Source: Sophora flavescens
Lineage: Eukaryota > Streptophyta > Magnoliopsida > Fabales > Fabaceae
Assembly (NCBI GenBank): GCA_030762895.1
Contig: JAUPTC010000271.1
Location: forward strand, 1 to 64,000
DNA: 64,000 nt
Direction of reading: 5' to 3'
Shown: piece after piece, positions 46,863-59,672 of the stretch
How positions within the stretch are numbered: the stretch's first letter is position 1
Layout of the letters: every line of letters starts with the position of its first letter
The notes under the pieces: model-generated
Told to the model about the DNA's origin: nothing
Databases searched by the model: none
The model's input: only the letters and a program-made list of their open reading frames with translations
Program-made: the position numbers and the translations under genes

Positions 46863-46940
46863 ACCTTTGTATAGAGTAGAGTTCATGTAATAAAGTTAGG
46901 AACTATAACCTTTGTATAGAGTAGAGTTCATGTAATAAAG
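46863..46940. repeat. 33-bp direct repeat, period 45 bp
   Basis: ACCTTTGTATAGAGTAGAG followed by TTCATGTAATAAAG occurs at 46863-46895 and again, unchanged, at 46908-46940. Identity implies a recent slip or an assembly stutter. Confidence 0.85.
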
Positions 46941-47551
46941 CAGTGTATTCAAAAGTATTTAGGACTAGTTTAGAATTAATTGGGCCTAATGGGCTATACA
47001 TAGGAGTAGGGACACTAAGGCAAAATAAAAGTCCACACTTGGGATTTTCTTGTAAGAGGCGCTAGATGCACCTTAGAAGTGGATGTGCACTTTGCTTATC
47101 TATAATAGGTGTCTTGTAACTCACTTGACAAGTTTGATTTCATTTGATAAGTTTCTACACTTAGATTCTAGAAAGTTGTCCTTTCGTCAGTAAGGGTTGA
47201 ATCAATTGATTCTTATCTTGAATATCCTTATTCAGTGGTGAATCCTTCCTTTTATCAAATTCAATCTTATTCTCTCGAGAAGATTGAATTTGTGGCGCCT
47301 TCCCCTTTTTCTTCTTCCTATTCCATTTTCACTTTTGTTCTTTAATTTTACACTTTAATTCTTACAATTTACTTTCTAATCATATATCAATTGTTCTTTC
47401 TTCTACTTCCTTTTGTTTCCTCTTGATTCTTCACTTAAAGAACATGTGTCATATCAATTGTGCTTGAATTGTGTTTGATCTCAAATTTTAAAACAATTAG
47501 ATCAAAGAAGATCCTAGATGTTAAGTGATCAATCCTTGATCACATCATGTG

Positions 47552-48120
47552 CAACTACAAGAAAATGTTATTACCGAGGGGCAAAAGCCGCCTGAAAATC
47601 CAAAAAGCCGTCTGTGACAAAAATTACCGCAAGATTCACGATGGACTCCAGTCGGTCAAAAAAAGGCCGAACTAGTTACTGATGGATTTTTAAAAATCGT
47701 CGATAATCACTCAGTGGCATGGCCCTAGGCAATAGCCGACCACAATGCTCCCAGGTAATCACCGACAGTCTTGCTCCATAGGAAATTCAAGTTATGCATT
47801 TTAAAATAATTATTTTCCAAATTGTATATATATATATATTATAATTCCATTTATTTTATTTTTATTTATTATATTATAATATTCATATATCAATGATATT
47901 TTTCTATTTTAATTAATTTTTTATTATATTATTATATATTAATTACCTAAACTTTTATATGAATTACATATTTTTATATAATAAATTTTATGTGAACGAC
48001 TCCATGGCCCTTATCCATGTCCTCCATCTCCCTTCTCTTTTCACCTGGGCACAGCTACCCCCAACCCACCTCCATCACAAACCGCCACGGACCCACAAGC
48101 TATGACCTTCCAACCCAACA
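47552..48120. mobile_element. CACTA-like transposon end (one side only)
   Basis: CAACTACAAGAAAATG followed by TTATTACCGAGG resembles the CACTACAAGAAAA ends of plant En/Spm elements with an extra A. Downstream lie several GCCGAC/ACCGAC/GTCGG subterminal words (47577-47770), as in that superfamily. I found no matching opposite end, and the retroelement LTR begins at 48121. Confidence 0.45.
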
Positions 48121-50414
48121 TGTAACACCCTAGTTTTTAGACATATAATTAATTATTTTATTTGGATGTTTATGTTTATTTTGTTACGTGGTATTTAGTT
48201 TGAGTAATTAAATTACTCTCTTCAAATTATTTTATTGGGTACGTTAACAGCGACATTTATTTCAATGAAGGGATGCTTCTTAGCAATAATTTATGTTAGT
48301 GTCACTATTATTACCAATATAGAAAAATGTTTTAAATAATACGATTGGGTAATAAAAACATTTTCATATTTTCATTCTATTTAATTTTAGATTTGAAAAT
48401 AAACTGTCATTAACTTGTGATACATTGGCTTGTTGTGAATATATTCCCAATTGATTGAAGTTTCGAGAATCTGACTTGAGTACGTGGCCCAATGACTATA
48501 AGGATTAAAAGCCCCCATTAAGCCCCGAATAGAACTTTGAAAGTTTGGGGTTCACCCATAAAAGTTCCTTGTTTAAAGTGCTTACTTGAAGAATAAGATC
48601 TTTGTTTCTTAGAAAAATGTTGAAGTGGATTTTTAGTTGAAGGAAACCACCTTTTTATGATCAAAGTTTATACTCAGAGAAACCTTTCTTAATATGGTGT
48701 GTTTTATGAAGGAAAACACCATGCAAATATTTGACTTTATCTCCAGTTAAGGATTTCAAAAGCAGGCACAATTTCCTAAATGTTTTATAAAAAAATTTCT
48801 AAAGGAAAATATTTTCTCCTAAATGATTTAGAAGCAGTTCGGATGATTGGATAAGTGGACAGGGTTTTTATTTTGGGTTTTTGATTTTCACTTGAGTGAA
48901 AGTGATACACATGTGAAAGAGAATCTAGTTCGCGAGACGACGCTCTAGCATTAGGTTATATGCACGCGATTCTGGGATCGGGTGTCAAGAATTAGGGACG
49001 AAGGGTCCTAATCGTGATATTATGGGCCAGAGTCCTAATTTTAGGATTGCGAGCGTACTGCAGTCCTAATTTCATGGGTATGGGCAAGGAGTCCTTATCG
49101 GCGTTGAAATAAAACATGGATAAAATTATAATTGTTTCTCACATCCGCAACCTTGAATGCAGATCGATCTAAGGTGTTGTGGATTGGTAACCTTTGGGAT
49201 AGTAGGTTGTCTTGTGTTATTGATTTTCAAGTAATGAAAATTGTGAATAGTCATTAGCTTTGAGTTTAGACAATGGAAAAGATTGAACACAAAGAAAAGT
49301 CTTGATAATGAAAAGTCTTTTATTCATATGCCTTTCCCATATGAGGCGAGTTATCTAATACCCGTAAGATGTGGTACCAGGTGATGGCTACATCGAAAGT
49401 GGCCGCTAGGGGTGATTCGTGATGGTGTTGATCTCCCCGGGTGCATGAGTTGATGGAGACAACTTGTTACCCGATGCATTTGTGTCTGATCAACTCTTTA
49501 TTTTTAATGATAAAACCGTGATTGATATCTCAGCGATTAAGCGAGCCTGGATGACAGCGGCTGCGTATCTTTATAAAACTGGATTGGATCTGTGCATGAC
49601 CAACTGATATAACACTTTTTGTTTTATCTATGAATAATGCTTAAATGCTAATATACCAATGTGTTGCATGTATCATGTATATGGTTGTTGTGTGATATAT
49701 CCTTGCTCGTGATCACACCCTTGCCGATATATCAGGTTTCTTCAAGTTCGTTATCGACTGGTACTTTAGTGCCGTGATGGTGTGCAGAGGAGTCTTCCTA
49801 AGTTACTCGTAGATCTAGATCTCGTTTGCTTGATGAAGTATTTGATTGTGAATGACTACGTGAGTTTTCCTTAGAATAACTTTAGAATGACCACTTAGGT
49901 TCGAGACTTAGATTTTGAGCAGATAGGCCTTAGCATGACTCCAAGAGAGTCTTTATTTTAAAATGAATGTTTATGGCTCTGAGAGCATCTTTGGAATGAA
50001 AACCTAAGCTTTTCCTTTGGTCATGTATAGCCTAATGATATAACTATTTTTAGCATAGCATCGGGTCAGTCATATTTGGTGTAACTGGAATTCTGAATGG
50101 AAATGTAATTATTTTTAGTTGCGGTTCTTTACCCTGATGTTCCTGAATTACACAGAGGAGACTCTTTCAAAATTTTTGTATAAAAAAAATACTAGCTTTT
50201 TTCAAGCATTTCCCTAAATTAAATAGCTTGCTTTGCTAGGGATTGTAAGCCCCGCAGTCAATGAAGGCTTAGGTTTGGAGTTGTGACAAATTTTTATACT
50301 CAATTTCGGGACAGCTTATGTACTTATATAAATTATTTTCCTAAAGCAACCAGCAAATTTCCTTTTAATTAAGTTCCGCATCAGTCATGTAGTAATACTA
50401 GTGGGGGTGCTACA
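48121..50414 (+). repeat. 5' LTR of the decayed gypsy element
   Basis: Starts TGTAACACCC and ends GTGCTACA. Around 49000-49100 it holds degenerate subrepeats built on AGTCCTAATT / GGTCCTAAT. The following AGTGGTACTGTGAGCT (50417-50432) is a corrupted TGGTATCAGAGC-type primer site. Confidence 0.75.
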
Positions 50415-53364
50415 AAGTGGTACTGTGAGCTGGCTCTATTCTTCTGGATCTTGGGGAATAGGTCTATTATTTTTAAGTGTGTGGACTTCCAAGTTGACTC
50501 TTATTTGAATTGTTTTTGTTGAAGCAATGTGCTGGACGCCGCTAAGTATATATGTTTTGTTGATGGTTTCAAGGATTTTGCGTCCTGGAGACCGTAGAGA
50601 TCTTGAATGTTGCTTGGGTTCTGACATGATATTCGATTATCCTTGCGAATCGGGCTTATTATCTCTAAACAAGGTGCTTATGTAAAGCGGTTTTTATGTT
50701 CCCCGGAAATATTCCTAGGTTTAAGCTAGCAAAGGAAATTTTAGATTGATCTATTTCTTTCCATTGCTATTCTCACGTTTTGGTGTAGGATGTTGGTTTT
50801 ACAAAGTGGGAACGAGTTGGACTGACCTTATTCAACTAGAAGACGATGGTCCGAACTGCTTGTTAGACGAATGTTTTCCTTTGGGGAAGCACAAATGTAA
50901 TGTGAAGGCTCGTGTCACCGTGGATTTATGACAACTAACAAAAGGATGACCATGAACAAATATTCTCTAACTTGCTAGTTGATTTGGTAAATCAATTACG
51001 TGAGAGTTGTTCGCTTACTCAAAGATCGACTTTGAAGACGAAAGTTATTACTATATTGAATGATGACCAATCAAGATTTTTTGCATCACAACTTTAGTTA
51101 TGTAAGAAAGATCAACCCTTTGTGGTGTTTGATCGACTGACGTAATTGTTCGCAGATTGCACCCAATTCAATTTGGTCAGCACTAAGCCATGGCTAGAAA
51201 GACTTGTATGTTGGTTGGGACCAAGACTAATTGAGTGGATTTTTCGACCTTGCAAGAAACTGTCTGGATTAAGTGAACTCTTCACCTATACTTTGATTCT
51301 CTTGTATTTATCGATGACATTTATTTCTCAAACCAAAGATGGTATTAGATAATCACACCGGATGAAGTTTGTATGTGTTGAATAAATCTTGCTGATTTTA
51401 ATTTGAATTGTAGATTCTCAAGAATTAGCTATGCTAATTCACGAATTCCAGCTATTCATTTCTTTGTTCAGGTGAGAAGCTCGACTACACTTCAAACAAC
51501 TCCTATGATATTAGACATTTGAGTGAATCGATTTAATGGTTCCACGGTCTGGATATCAAATTTTGCTGAGAGAAGTGGTTATGACTATTTTTGAGTTATA
51601 ACAAAGATAATTTCGTCGATAGCAGAAGTTTCTTGGTGAAAACTTAGTTTTGCTAGTTCCTATTTTTGGTAGAGGTGCAAGTCATCATTTTGTAAATTCT
51701 TTGTACTAAGAATAAGAATTAATTCTCTTGAGATTAGAAATTATTCAATCCTAGATTCCTTAAACTACTAGAAGATTCTTGTGAAGAATGAACTTTAGAT
51801 TCATGTTTGTAAATGTGTATTGACTCATGCATTTTTACACCCACGAACCCGACTGGAAGGATCTTTTCCATACTAGATGTTCCCGTATCTTTCAAATTAA
51901 TGAAATTCTTTTCAGGCTTACGAAAGTGAAATCAAGAAAATTCTTTTTGAGAAATTCTTATGATCACTCACGCTGTTTTATTATGGATCAAGGTACTTGT
52001 CGTTTGATCATCTTAGGTTCTACGTATTCTCCAAATGTCGCCGATGTGTGACCTATTCATCGTACCACGAGTCGGGTATCTCCACAACAAGATGTCGAAA
52101 GTTAGGCCTGAGTACATTGGAAAAGGGATATTAACAATTCGAGACCTTCCTTGTTAAGATATTGGCATTCCTTGAATCTTTGTTATGAGTTTGTCAAGAC
52201 CTACAATAAACTCGCTGCTTGAATTCAAGCATCGTGATCGACCGGTGAAGTCTACACCCTTCTTACAAGTTAAGCATCCACTATAAAGGTTGGGGTAAAA
52301 CCCCTAATAATGCATCAGAGGATTGTCTGTGATCAGCCGCCGGGGTATCTTCAAGTGTTGTTTCGTGATGAAAAACGCAGTTTATCAACGTGTGTTTGCC
52401 AGTTTGCTCTTGTTGCCGAGGACTCATTGAGGCTATCCAACCGATCATCCTCACGGGATGGATAAGTAATGAGATGACCTATCCTTAGCAAAGTTAGTTG
52501 GGGAGATATGTGGTACCTACTTTTTGTCATCTCTATGGTAGGACAAAAAAAAAGCCGGAGTTGATAGGAGCCGTTAATGTATAGATGTGAATGGTACTAA
52601 GAACCCCCAAGTTCAACATCATTGAGTGAGATGATTATAATGGACCTTATCATGATCAGGCAACATATATCATTAAAGGAATTTAGAGTAGTGATCAACG
52701 TTTATGATTAATATTGACTTCATGGTCCGAGGATTACCGAAAAATATCAATATAGTTTTCCTTAAGCTGAATAGAAATAGTAAAGAGAAGTTAACTTGAG
52801 TGAAACTAAGCTGTTAGAAAAGTTTAAGAATTATGATTTTGGAAGGGCCAACCCGTGATTCTTTGGTTGTAGTTTCATGAAGGAGGTAATCGTATTCTTT
52901 AAGATTGAAATGAATGACTATGATATAACCTTGAGTGTGGAATATGTTCAAAGGAAACTAAGACTACAATTGATACTTTGTATGTGGGGCAAGTGTTGAT
53001 TTTTCGTTGTGTGTGTTGTTTTGTATGGACAATTTTTTGAGGCAAGAAGTGATTAAGTTTTGATTGTGTCTTTCGAGTGTAATAAGCTATGGTGAAATGT
53101 TTATAATCTTTGAGGTCTTATTACCAGAATATGGTACATGATCCATAGTGGGAATCGGACATTTTAAACCCAAGATTACCATCAGAGTGTCCACCTGGAT
53201 TGCTTGACTTTGTTTTTGGTGCAACTCCAAGGGGTAATGGCCTCGGAAACACTGTTTTATAATCTCTTTTTCGGCTGTGAATATAAGATAAGTGAGATAT
53301 GATCATGGCTTCCTTGCATGATTGATAGAGCTCGCTTTTGAGGAGGAATTGTTAGAGATGGTGG
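50415..53364 (+). other. Interior of the decayed gypsy element
   Basis: No frame longer than about 75 codons and no RT, protease or integrase word that I can recognise. A LVDLVNQLRE-like stretch near 50970 hints at gag. Position between LTR and nested element is the only support for its origin. Confidence 0.4.
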
Positions 53365-53369
53365 TGTAT

Positions 53370-54826
53370 TGTTGTGGCCGCGGCAATGTACCGGGTTGTC
53401 GCAAGTAATAAAAAATAACACGGTAATAAATGGAATTCGAACTCGGTGGATTGGGCTACCAATTCGACTAATCTGAGGAAATCTGATACGTTTTGGTCAA
53501 GTCACGAGTGGTTGGAGAGATAGAGATTGATATCGCAATTCAAATATGAATCAAATTAAACTAGGGTTTTAAAATCAGAAATTAAAATATCCAAGGTCTC
53601 AAATCCACCTACCCAATCATGTATAGTACCCAAGTGATGATGTATTCCTCCACTAAGTTCAATTATAATGTCCAACGGACCCCCAATTTCTCCTATATCC
53701 CCTAGTACTCAATAAGACGTATTCGACGATTGGATTAATTAATACTAGGTCTCATAATCCTAATCTCAATTTATTAAACCTTGTTCTATATGTGTTGCAC
53801 TAATCAAATAAATCCACCGGGTCGTGCTCATTATTCGATTAATGATTCCAATTGAGTTATCAAAAAAACGTGGTCATTTACCTTAACGTTTAACTAGTTA
53901 ATCACGTAATACATATGATCAACGCATTCAAATCAGAATTGGAAAACATTCAATAGAGAAAGGAAGAAACACATACATCACAAAGAACACTATACAGTCT
54001 GGCGGCTTCTATTGATCCCCTCGGACGAGGGGATTAGTTCCTATGCTCAGTAGACAAACACTGGGGACATAATCACCATCGTGAAAATAACACAAAGAAA
54101 AGAGGAGACACAGCTAAAGAGAAACAAGGATTCGTAACTAAACCGCCCTAAACAAGTGGAAACAACCTCGATACTAAATGTGATCGCAATGTACCTTTAA
54201 ATAAGATTCCTACTTCCGTCCGTCACGGGCGGCATGTGATCTCGCCGACTTTAAATTTTGAATTTTTGTGCGGATTAAGTTGGAGTTTTCACGGCGAGAG
54301 TGTTCGGGCGGGCGAAGTGTTCCAACTTCCACTGCATGCTGTACCGTGACCTTCATTAACACGCTAGCCGCTGATACTCTGTCTTCAATATCTTCAAACA
54401 CTCGCATGGCAGATTCTTTCTAGGGCATGACTTGCTCCACGGGCCAGGGCCGTGATGGTCTCCGGGATCTTTCAAGTGGCTCATGATTCACAGGCTGAGT
54501 CATACGTTCAAGGGGCGAGCAGTAGTGATGATATGGTGCTTTACTCGATGTTGGTCTCGCGAGGCGAATATATCGAGTTGCTTTTTCCACTGCTTATTGA
54601 CTTTCCTTGACTCCCGGAGCTCACTTATGGACACGAAAACACGAAAAGCAACCAAAAAGCATAAATCTATCCAAAATAAGCTAAAAACTACACAAAAGAC
54701 GCAAACGAGTCAAAGTCCAACTTAGGAACAAAACAAGGCAAATTTAAGTAGAACGATGAACCTCGAATAATTTGCCAAAACCACGGTCCATCTAGTTATA
54801 AAACTAGATAAGCTGAAGGCTTATCA
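53370..54826 (-). repeat. Athila-2 3' LTR (left copy)
   Basis: 1457 bp. Contains TCGCGAGGCGA (54557-54567) and other GGCGA words upstream (minus strand) of a TTATTTAAAGG TATA-like site near 54196-54206, the same plan as in Athila-1. Confidence 0.85.
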
Positions 54827-56679
54827 AACACCCCAAACTTAAACCTTGCTTGTCCCTGCCAACAGCTCAAAACTTAAACGACTAAGACTTGGCAAGCCTA
54901 AAGGAATCAATCGATTTCAGACAAATTTCATGCAATCAAAGTAGTTTTTCTCCAATGACCTCCCACTCACATCAATGTAATCCCCCACATTCATTTACTT
55001 TAAACAATTGAGAACTTATCATTCATGCCATCATTATCTAAGTTGAGGATCAAAGATAAGGCTCACAAAGGAAGATCACCAATTTCAAACAATTGCCTTC
55101 CTCACAAGGGGGCATTCAATATTTCACTCATTAGCTAAGTTTATCTAGGCTATCAACTTTTCACTCAATTTCCATATCAAAGCACTTCCCATGAATTTGA
55201 TTTTCATCCTCGAACATAGTTCCCACGAAAAACATGCATGCAACATCAATAGATCTTTTCAAAGGTTAGAATGGGGCACGGCTAGAGTAAGCGGGATACG
55301 AAGGATATTTAGGCTTAGTCCCTGGGAACTAAGAGAGCATGAGCATTTCTCGACACTTTTTCCCTTTAATTTCCTTTTTCTCATTTTTTTTTGTCTCGGG
55401 TATTCTGACCTTTTCCTTGCTAATCTTTTTGATTTGCCCTTTTCTTTTTTTTTTTTCTTTTTTTGCAATTTTTTTCAACCTTATTTTTCTTTTTCTCACC
55501 CCAATATGACACATCACCCTAGAGCCACCCCAAACTTAGTTCCTCACAACCATGCTGCCCCGCTTGCGACGTCCATTGCTACTCCTAATACGTGGGTTAA
55601 CATGGTTTTTCGATTTTGGCTTGTAATGACAGAGTCATCAAGAAACAATAGGTCAATTGGGCTCAATTTGGCTAACTAGGGGAACATGCACAGTAGGGAT
55701 GGTCCTTTTTAGGCTAAATAGTTATTCAAAGAAAATTGCCTAAATCATTTGATGGGCAACCATAAACATGCAAACCATAGAGATCCGGGCTAAATTCGGG
55801 AAAGTGCAACTTAAGAAGGATTCACACATTCAAAATGTAAGAGTTTGGAGGCTCAAATCCTCACCTGGACATTTTCAGAAATTGTTTCACCGAGATACGA
55901 TTCCTAGTGTGTGCACCCACTCACCCCAAAACTTATCATAAATCAAATAATCACAACAAAATTCTCAAAGTTCAATTTTTCATTTTAGCGAGCGGGATAA
56001 ATTTTTCAATTTCGGAAACAGGGGAAATCATCGATGGTCAATATAATTCATGCAATCATCTATGCTAAATCTAATTAAAATCCAACAAGCTTGCCGACAC
56101 TTGACATTTCATACAGAAACTCTTGATCTCTCTCAAATTATTCAAGAGTGAAAGCAAAAGCAAAACAAAAAACAAAAAACAAAACAAAAGTTAGGAGAAG
56201 AGAGAGGGATACCTAGTTGGGTTGCCTCTAAGAGCACTTGTTTAATGTCCCGAAGCTTTGACTTATTAAGAAGCATCCATGGATCCCATAGCCTCAGAAA
56301 CAAAGGGACAAGAGACGCTCATCATATCAAATCCTCACCGGATCCCATGGTTTGTGAAGTGGCCCTGGCAATGGAATACCACTCTATTCATTATTCCACA
56401 CGCCTTTGATATAAAAAATTCCATTAACCTCTATATTTTTGAACTTCACTTCCTCTCGGGTCAAATGGTGTCTTCATGAGGGAAGAGTGCATAAAGTGGG
56501 AGTGGTCTATCTTAAATTATCCACACATGCATGCAAGCCAAATATATTTATTTAACGCATCAAAATCAGTTGCTTGGGCAAGCATGGTGAAATCCTCTGC
56601 CACTTTATCTTATCTTGATCTCTCTACCCCCTGCTCCTGCCTTGTCCTTTGCCAACTCCTCTTCCTTAGGTTGCTCTTC
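54827..56679 (-). other. Athila-2 3' non-coding part
   Basis: Non-coding; blocks match Athila-1 42990-43740 in reverse complement. The C/T-rich tract at 55360-55500 gives a spurious frame on the plus strand. The polypurine region AAGTTTGGGGTGTT (minus strand) abuts the LTR at 54827. Confidence 0.7.
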
Positions 56680-57300
56680 CTCAACATGTGGCTGTTCCCT
56701 GGGCCTTGTCGCTTGTCAATTCCTTTTCCTCAGGTTGTTCTTCCTCAACATGTGGGTAGTTCTTCCTCAACTCCCCAGAACTAGTCCCATCAGTCATATC
56801 CAACACCCCACTTGCTTCTAGTTGTTTGTGGGCAGATTGGTTCTTAGGGTCGTTCTCGGTATCAGCGGGAATGTTCTGGGGGATGCTCATTTAGTTGCCT
56901 CTATTTGGGCAATCTTCATCTCTAATGACGCATTGCCTTCTCAAATGATGTGGCCATCTTGTAATCGCAATTGTATTGATTGACACTTTCTCAAGTGTCA
57001 CACTCAACCTCTCAAGAGCCAACTCCCAAGGTTGTGGTTGCCAATTTTGTTGAGGTTGTTGTTCCCATTCTGTTGAGGTTGTGGTTGCCAATTTTGTTGA
57101 GGTTGTGGTTGCCGAGATAGACTATCACAAGCATTACTCCAAGCGAAATCCGGATGGTCTCTACTCATATCACCCCAATACTGATTCTGACTCTCGATAG
57201 TTGTTCTGAGGCATTGTCTGTAATTATGCATGGTTCCACATATCTTGAGGAAGTAGAATCGGACAACTCAAGTGTCATGGTTCCCATTACAATATTCCTA
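56680..57300 (-). pseudogene. Athila-2 partial gag
   Basis: Minus-strand frames give SQNQYWGDMSRDHPDFAWSN, then a Gln/Asn/Pro-rich run with repeated QPQPQQN-like units (57120-57040), then LERLSVTLEKVS. These are typical of the C-terminal half of Athila gag. The N-terminal gag core is missing and the continuation into pol is deleted. Slippage among CAACCTCAA-type repeats may explain length differences. Confidence 0.75.
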
Positions 57301-57482
57301 ACTGAAGCATTCCTTCGTGTACCTGTATAGAAAACAAGGCAAGACCAAGTGGAATCAAAAAGTAGAGAGAGATAGTAGAAAATAAAAAAGAAAATAATAA
57401 AAATAAATAAAAATAAGAACAAAAATAACTAACCAAATAATCAAACTTCCTAAAATTAGGAAAATTGGTTGTGCCAACTAAA

Positions 57483-57493
57483 CAACGGCACCA
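57483..57493 (-). other. Athila-2 primer binding site candidate
   Basis: Minus strand TGGTGCCGTTG, just inside the 5' LTR, resembles the first bases of the tRNA-Asp-type site TGGCGCCGTTG with one mismatch. Confidence 0.6.
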
Positions 57494-57499
57494 AAAACT

Positions 57500-58963
57500 T
57501 GTTTGGCGACGCCAAGTGTACCGGTCATCACAAATAATAAAAATAACACGGTATAATTCACGAGGAGTCAAACTCAGGGATTGGGCTACCAATTCATCAA
57601 TCCGTGGAAATGCTAGAGTACGTTTTGGTCAAGTCACAGAAGAAAGTGGTTGAGAGAGAGATTGATATCGCAATTCAAATAAGGAATCAAATTAAACTAG
57701 GGTTTTAAAATCGTAAATTAAAATATCCAAGGTCTCAAATCCACCTACCCAATCATGTATGGGGCCCAAGTTGATGATGTATTCCTCCCTAAGTTCCAAT
57801 ATAATGTCAAGGGACCCCCAATTTTCCTATATCCACTGAGGTACCAACAGGGACGATTCGAGATTTTCGATTAATTACTATCTAGGTCTCATAATCCTAA
57901 TCTCGAATTTATTAAACCTTGTTCCTATATGGTTGCACTAATCAAATAAATCCTTAATAGGTGCTCATTATTCAATTAATGATTCCAATTGTTCTAAAAC
58001 GTGAATCGCCGTTTGACCTTAACACGTTTAACTAGTTAATCACGCACTAATACATATGATCAACGATTCAAATCGAATTGGAAAACATTCAGTGCAGAGA
58101 AGCGAAGAAACACATACATCACAAAGAACACTATACAGCCTAGGCGACTTCATTGATCCTCGGACGAGGGATTAGTTCCTCATGCTATAGACAAACACTC
58201 GGAATAATCACCATCGTGAAATAACACAAAAAGAAAAAGGAGACGAGCTCCAAAGAGAAACAAGGATTCAGAACTAAACTGCCCTAAACAAGTGGAAACA
58301 ACCGACACTAACTGGACCGCAGTACCTTTTAAATAAGGATTACACGTTTCTGGTCGCTCGGGCGAGCGAACTCCGAGGCAATTTTTAGTTTTGGGCCGCA
58401 TTCAAGTTTGGATTTTCACAGAAAGTGTGTTCCGGGGGCGGTCTTCCAATCTCACTCCTGCCCGTGATTTTCATTACTTGTAGGGCCGCGGATTGTCTCT
58501 GTCTTCCAAGAATCTTCAAACACTCGCATGGCGAGATTCTTTTTCTAGGTTGTGACCTTCATCACGGCTAGGCCGTGATGGTCCCGACTTTCAAGTCTTC
58601 ATGATTCGCGAGGCGAGCCTTTTTCGCAGGGGCGACGAGTTGATGATCTGTTGGATGGTTATACGATGTTCAGCTCCTCGCGAAAGCATCTACCGTGAGG
58701 CAGTATCTCTCGGGTGTTTTTTCCGCGCTTGACTTCCTTGATCTTCAGAGCTTCACTTATTGACCCGAAACCCCAAAAGCAACCAAAAGCATAATTCTAT
58801 CCAAAATAAGCAAAAACTATACAAAATACACTAAAACGAGTCCAAGTCCAACTTAGGAATTAAACAAGGCAAATTTGGGCTGAAAACCGAGATTGAATCG
58901 AATAATTTGCACAAAAACCACGGTCCATCTAAATAGGTAAAACTAGATAAGCCAAGCTTATCA
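57500..58963 (-). repeat. Athila-2 5' LTR (right copy)
   Basis: 1464 bp, matching the left copy well in AT-rich parts and poorly in CG-rich parts. Contains TCGCGAGGCGA at 58606-58616 and a perfect inverted repeat ATCACGGC-TAG-GCCGTGAT at 58561-58579. Confidence 0.85.
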
Positions 58964-59394
58964 TGTATTTTCTCGTGGGTATAGGGTAGACGGGTGAATG
59001 TGAAATTTCTTAAGCCGAGGGGGGATATTACCGGGGCTTGATATCAAATTGAAAATGGAGGCAAATGAAAGATATGAAGCGAAGAAGGAAATAGATTCTC
59101 GAGGAATTAGAAGGAGCAGATTATGTTGGATGTGGTAAGTTCAATTTCAATAAGAAGATTGAATTTTTAGTTCTTGGCGCAAAGTTTATCATGTGCAACT
59201 TAGGCTCAGATGTAGTTAAAGGATAAATAGAATGACATAAGAATCGATCCTGTAGTAGAGTTATAGGAGAAAGGAATGTAGTTTAATAGAATACAAAGTA
59301 AGATTTTAGGGGTCAAAGTGTGATAACAAAATCGTTTTAGTTTCGAAGGCTACGAATTTCAAGAGGCACGAAATTTTTTTAAGAGGGGTAGTAA
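58964..59394 (+). other. 3' interior and polypurine tract of the decayed gypsy element
   Basis: Non-coding debris on the right side of Athila-2. It ends with the purine tract AAGAGGGGTAGTAA (59381-59394) next to the 3' LTR. Confidence 0.55.
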
Positions 59395-59672
59395 TGTAAC
59401 ACCTAGTTTTTGCATTATGATTAATTATTTTATTTGGATGTTTATATTATTTTGTTATGTGGTTTAGTTTGAGTAATTAAATTACTCCATTCAAATTATT
59501 TTATTGGGTACGTTAGCACTAACTTATTTCGTTGAATGCACGCATACACGACATAATTTCGTTATTGTCAATTATTATTACAATGCATGAGAAAAATGTT
59601 TTAAATAATATGATCGAAAGAAAAGTATTTTCATATTTTATCCTATTTAATTTTAGACTTGAAAAATAAATT
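59395..59672 (+). repeat. Truncated 3' LTR of the decayed gypsy element
   Basis: About 280 bp match the start of the LTR at 48121; similarity fades after GACTTGAAAAATAAA near 59672. The rest is missing or unrecognisable. Confidence 0.7.

Larger units (their letters stand above)
45352..47551. other. Degenerate gypsy-type debris
   Basis: Near 45838 the plus strand encodes HGPMTRVRLR-like residues, similar to the GPMTRAR word near the C-terminus of many plant gypsy polyproteins. This is followed, after a hAT-like insert, by LTR-like AT-rich DNA and TGGCGCC (47293-47299), which could be a primer-site relic. The frame at 45584-45817 is not in register with this word. Element identity and borders are unclear. 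Confidence 0.35.
53370..58963 (-). mobile_element. Internally deleted Athila-type element, reverse orientation (Athila-2)
   Basis: Two 1.46-kb LTRs (53370-54826 and 57500-58963) surround only 2.67 kb. On the minus strand LTRs start TGATAAGC and end AACA. The target repeat TGTAT is perfect (53365-53369 and 58964-58968). The interior holds, in minus-strand order, a primer site, a partial gag and the 3' non-coding part shared with Athila-1; protease through integrase are absent. It is therefore non-autonomous and would depend on a related element's enzymes. Confidence 0.88.
48121..59672 (+). mobile_element. Decayed Ty3/gypsy element with 2.3-kb LTR, hosting Athila-2
   Basis: 5' LTR at 48121-50414 and the first 280 bp of the 3' LTR at 59395-59672 share TGTAACACC, AATTAATTATTTTATTTGG and GAGTAATTAAATTACTC words. 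The PPT-like AAGAGGGGTAGTAA directly precedes the 3' LTR. Pol is not recognisable. The element is interrupted by Athila-2 (53370-58963). TGTAACACC ends with a Met-type primer site suggest a chromovirus-like origin (inference). Confidence 0.75.

Noticed and set aside
55191..55679. 162-codon plus-strand frame with a Phe-rich stretch
   Set aside because: Its length comes from a C/T-rich tract in the Athila-2 3' non-coding part, which reads on the other strand.
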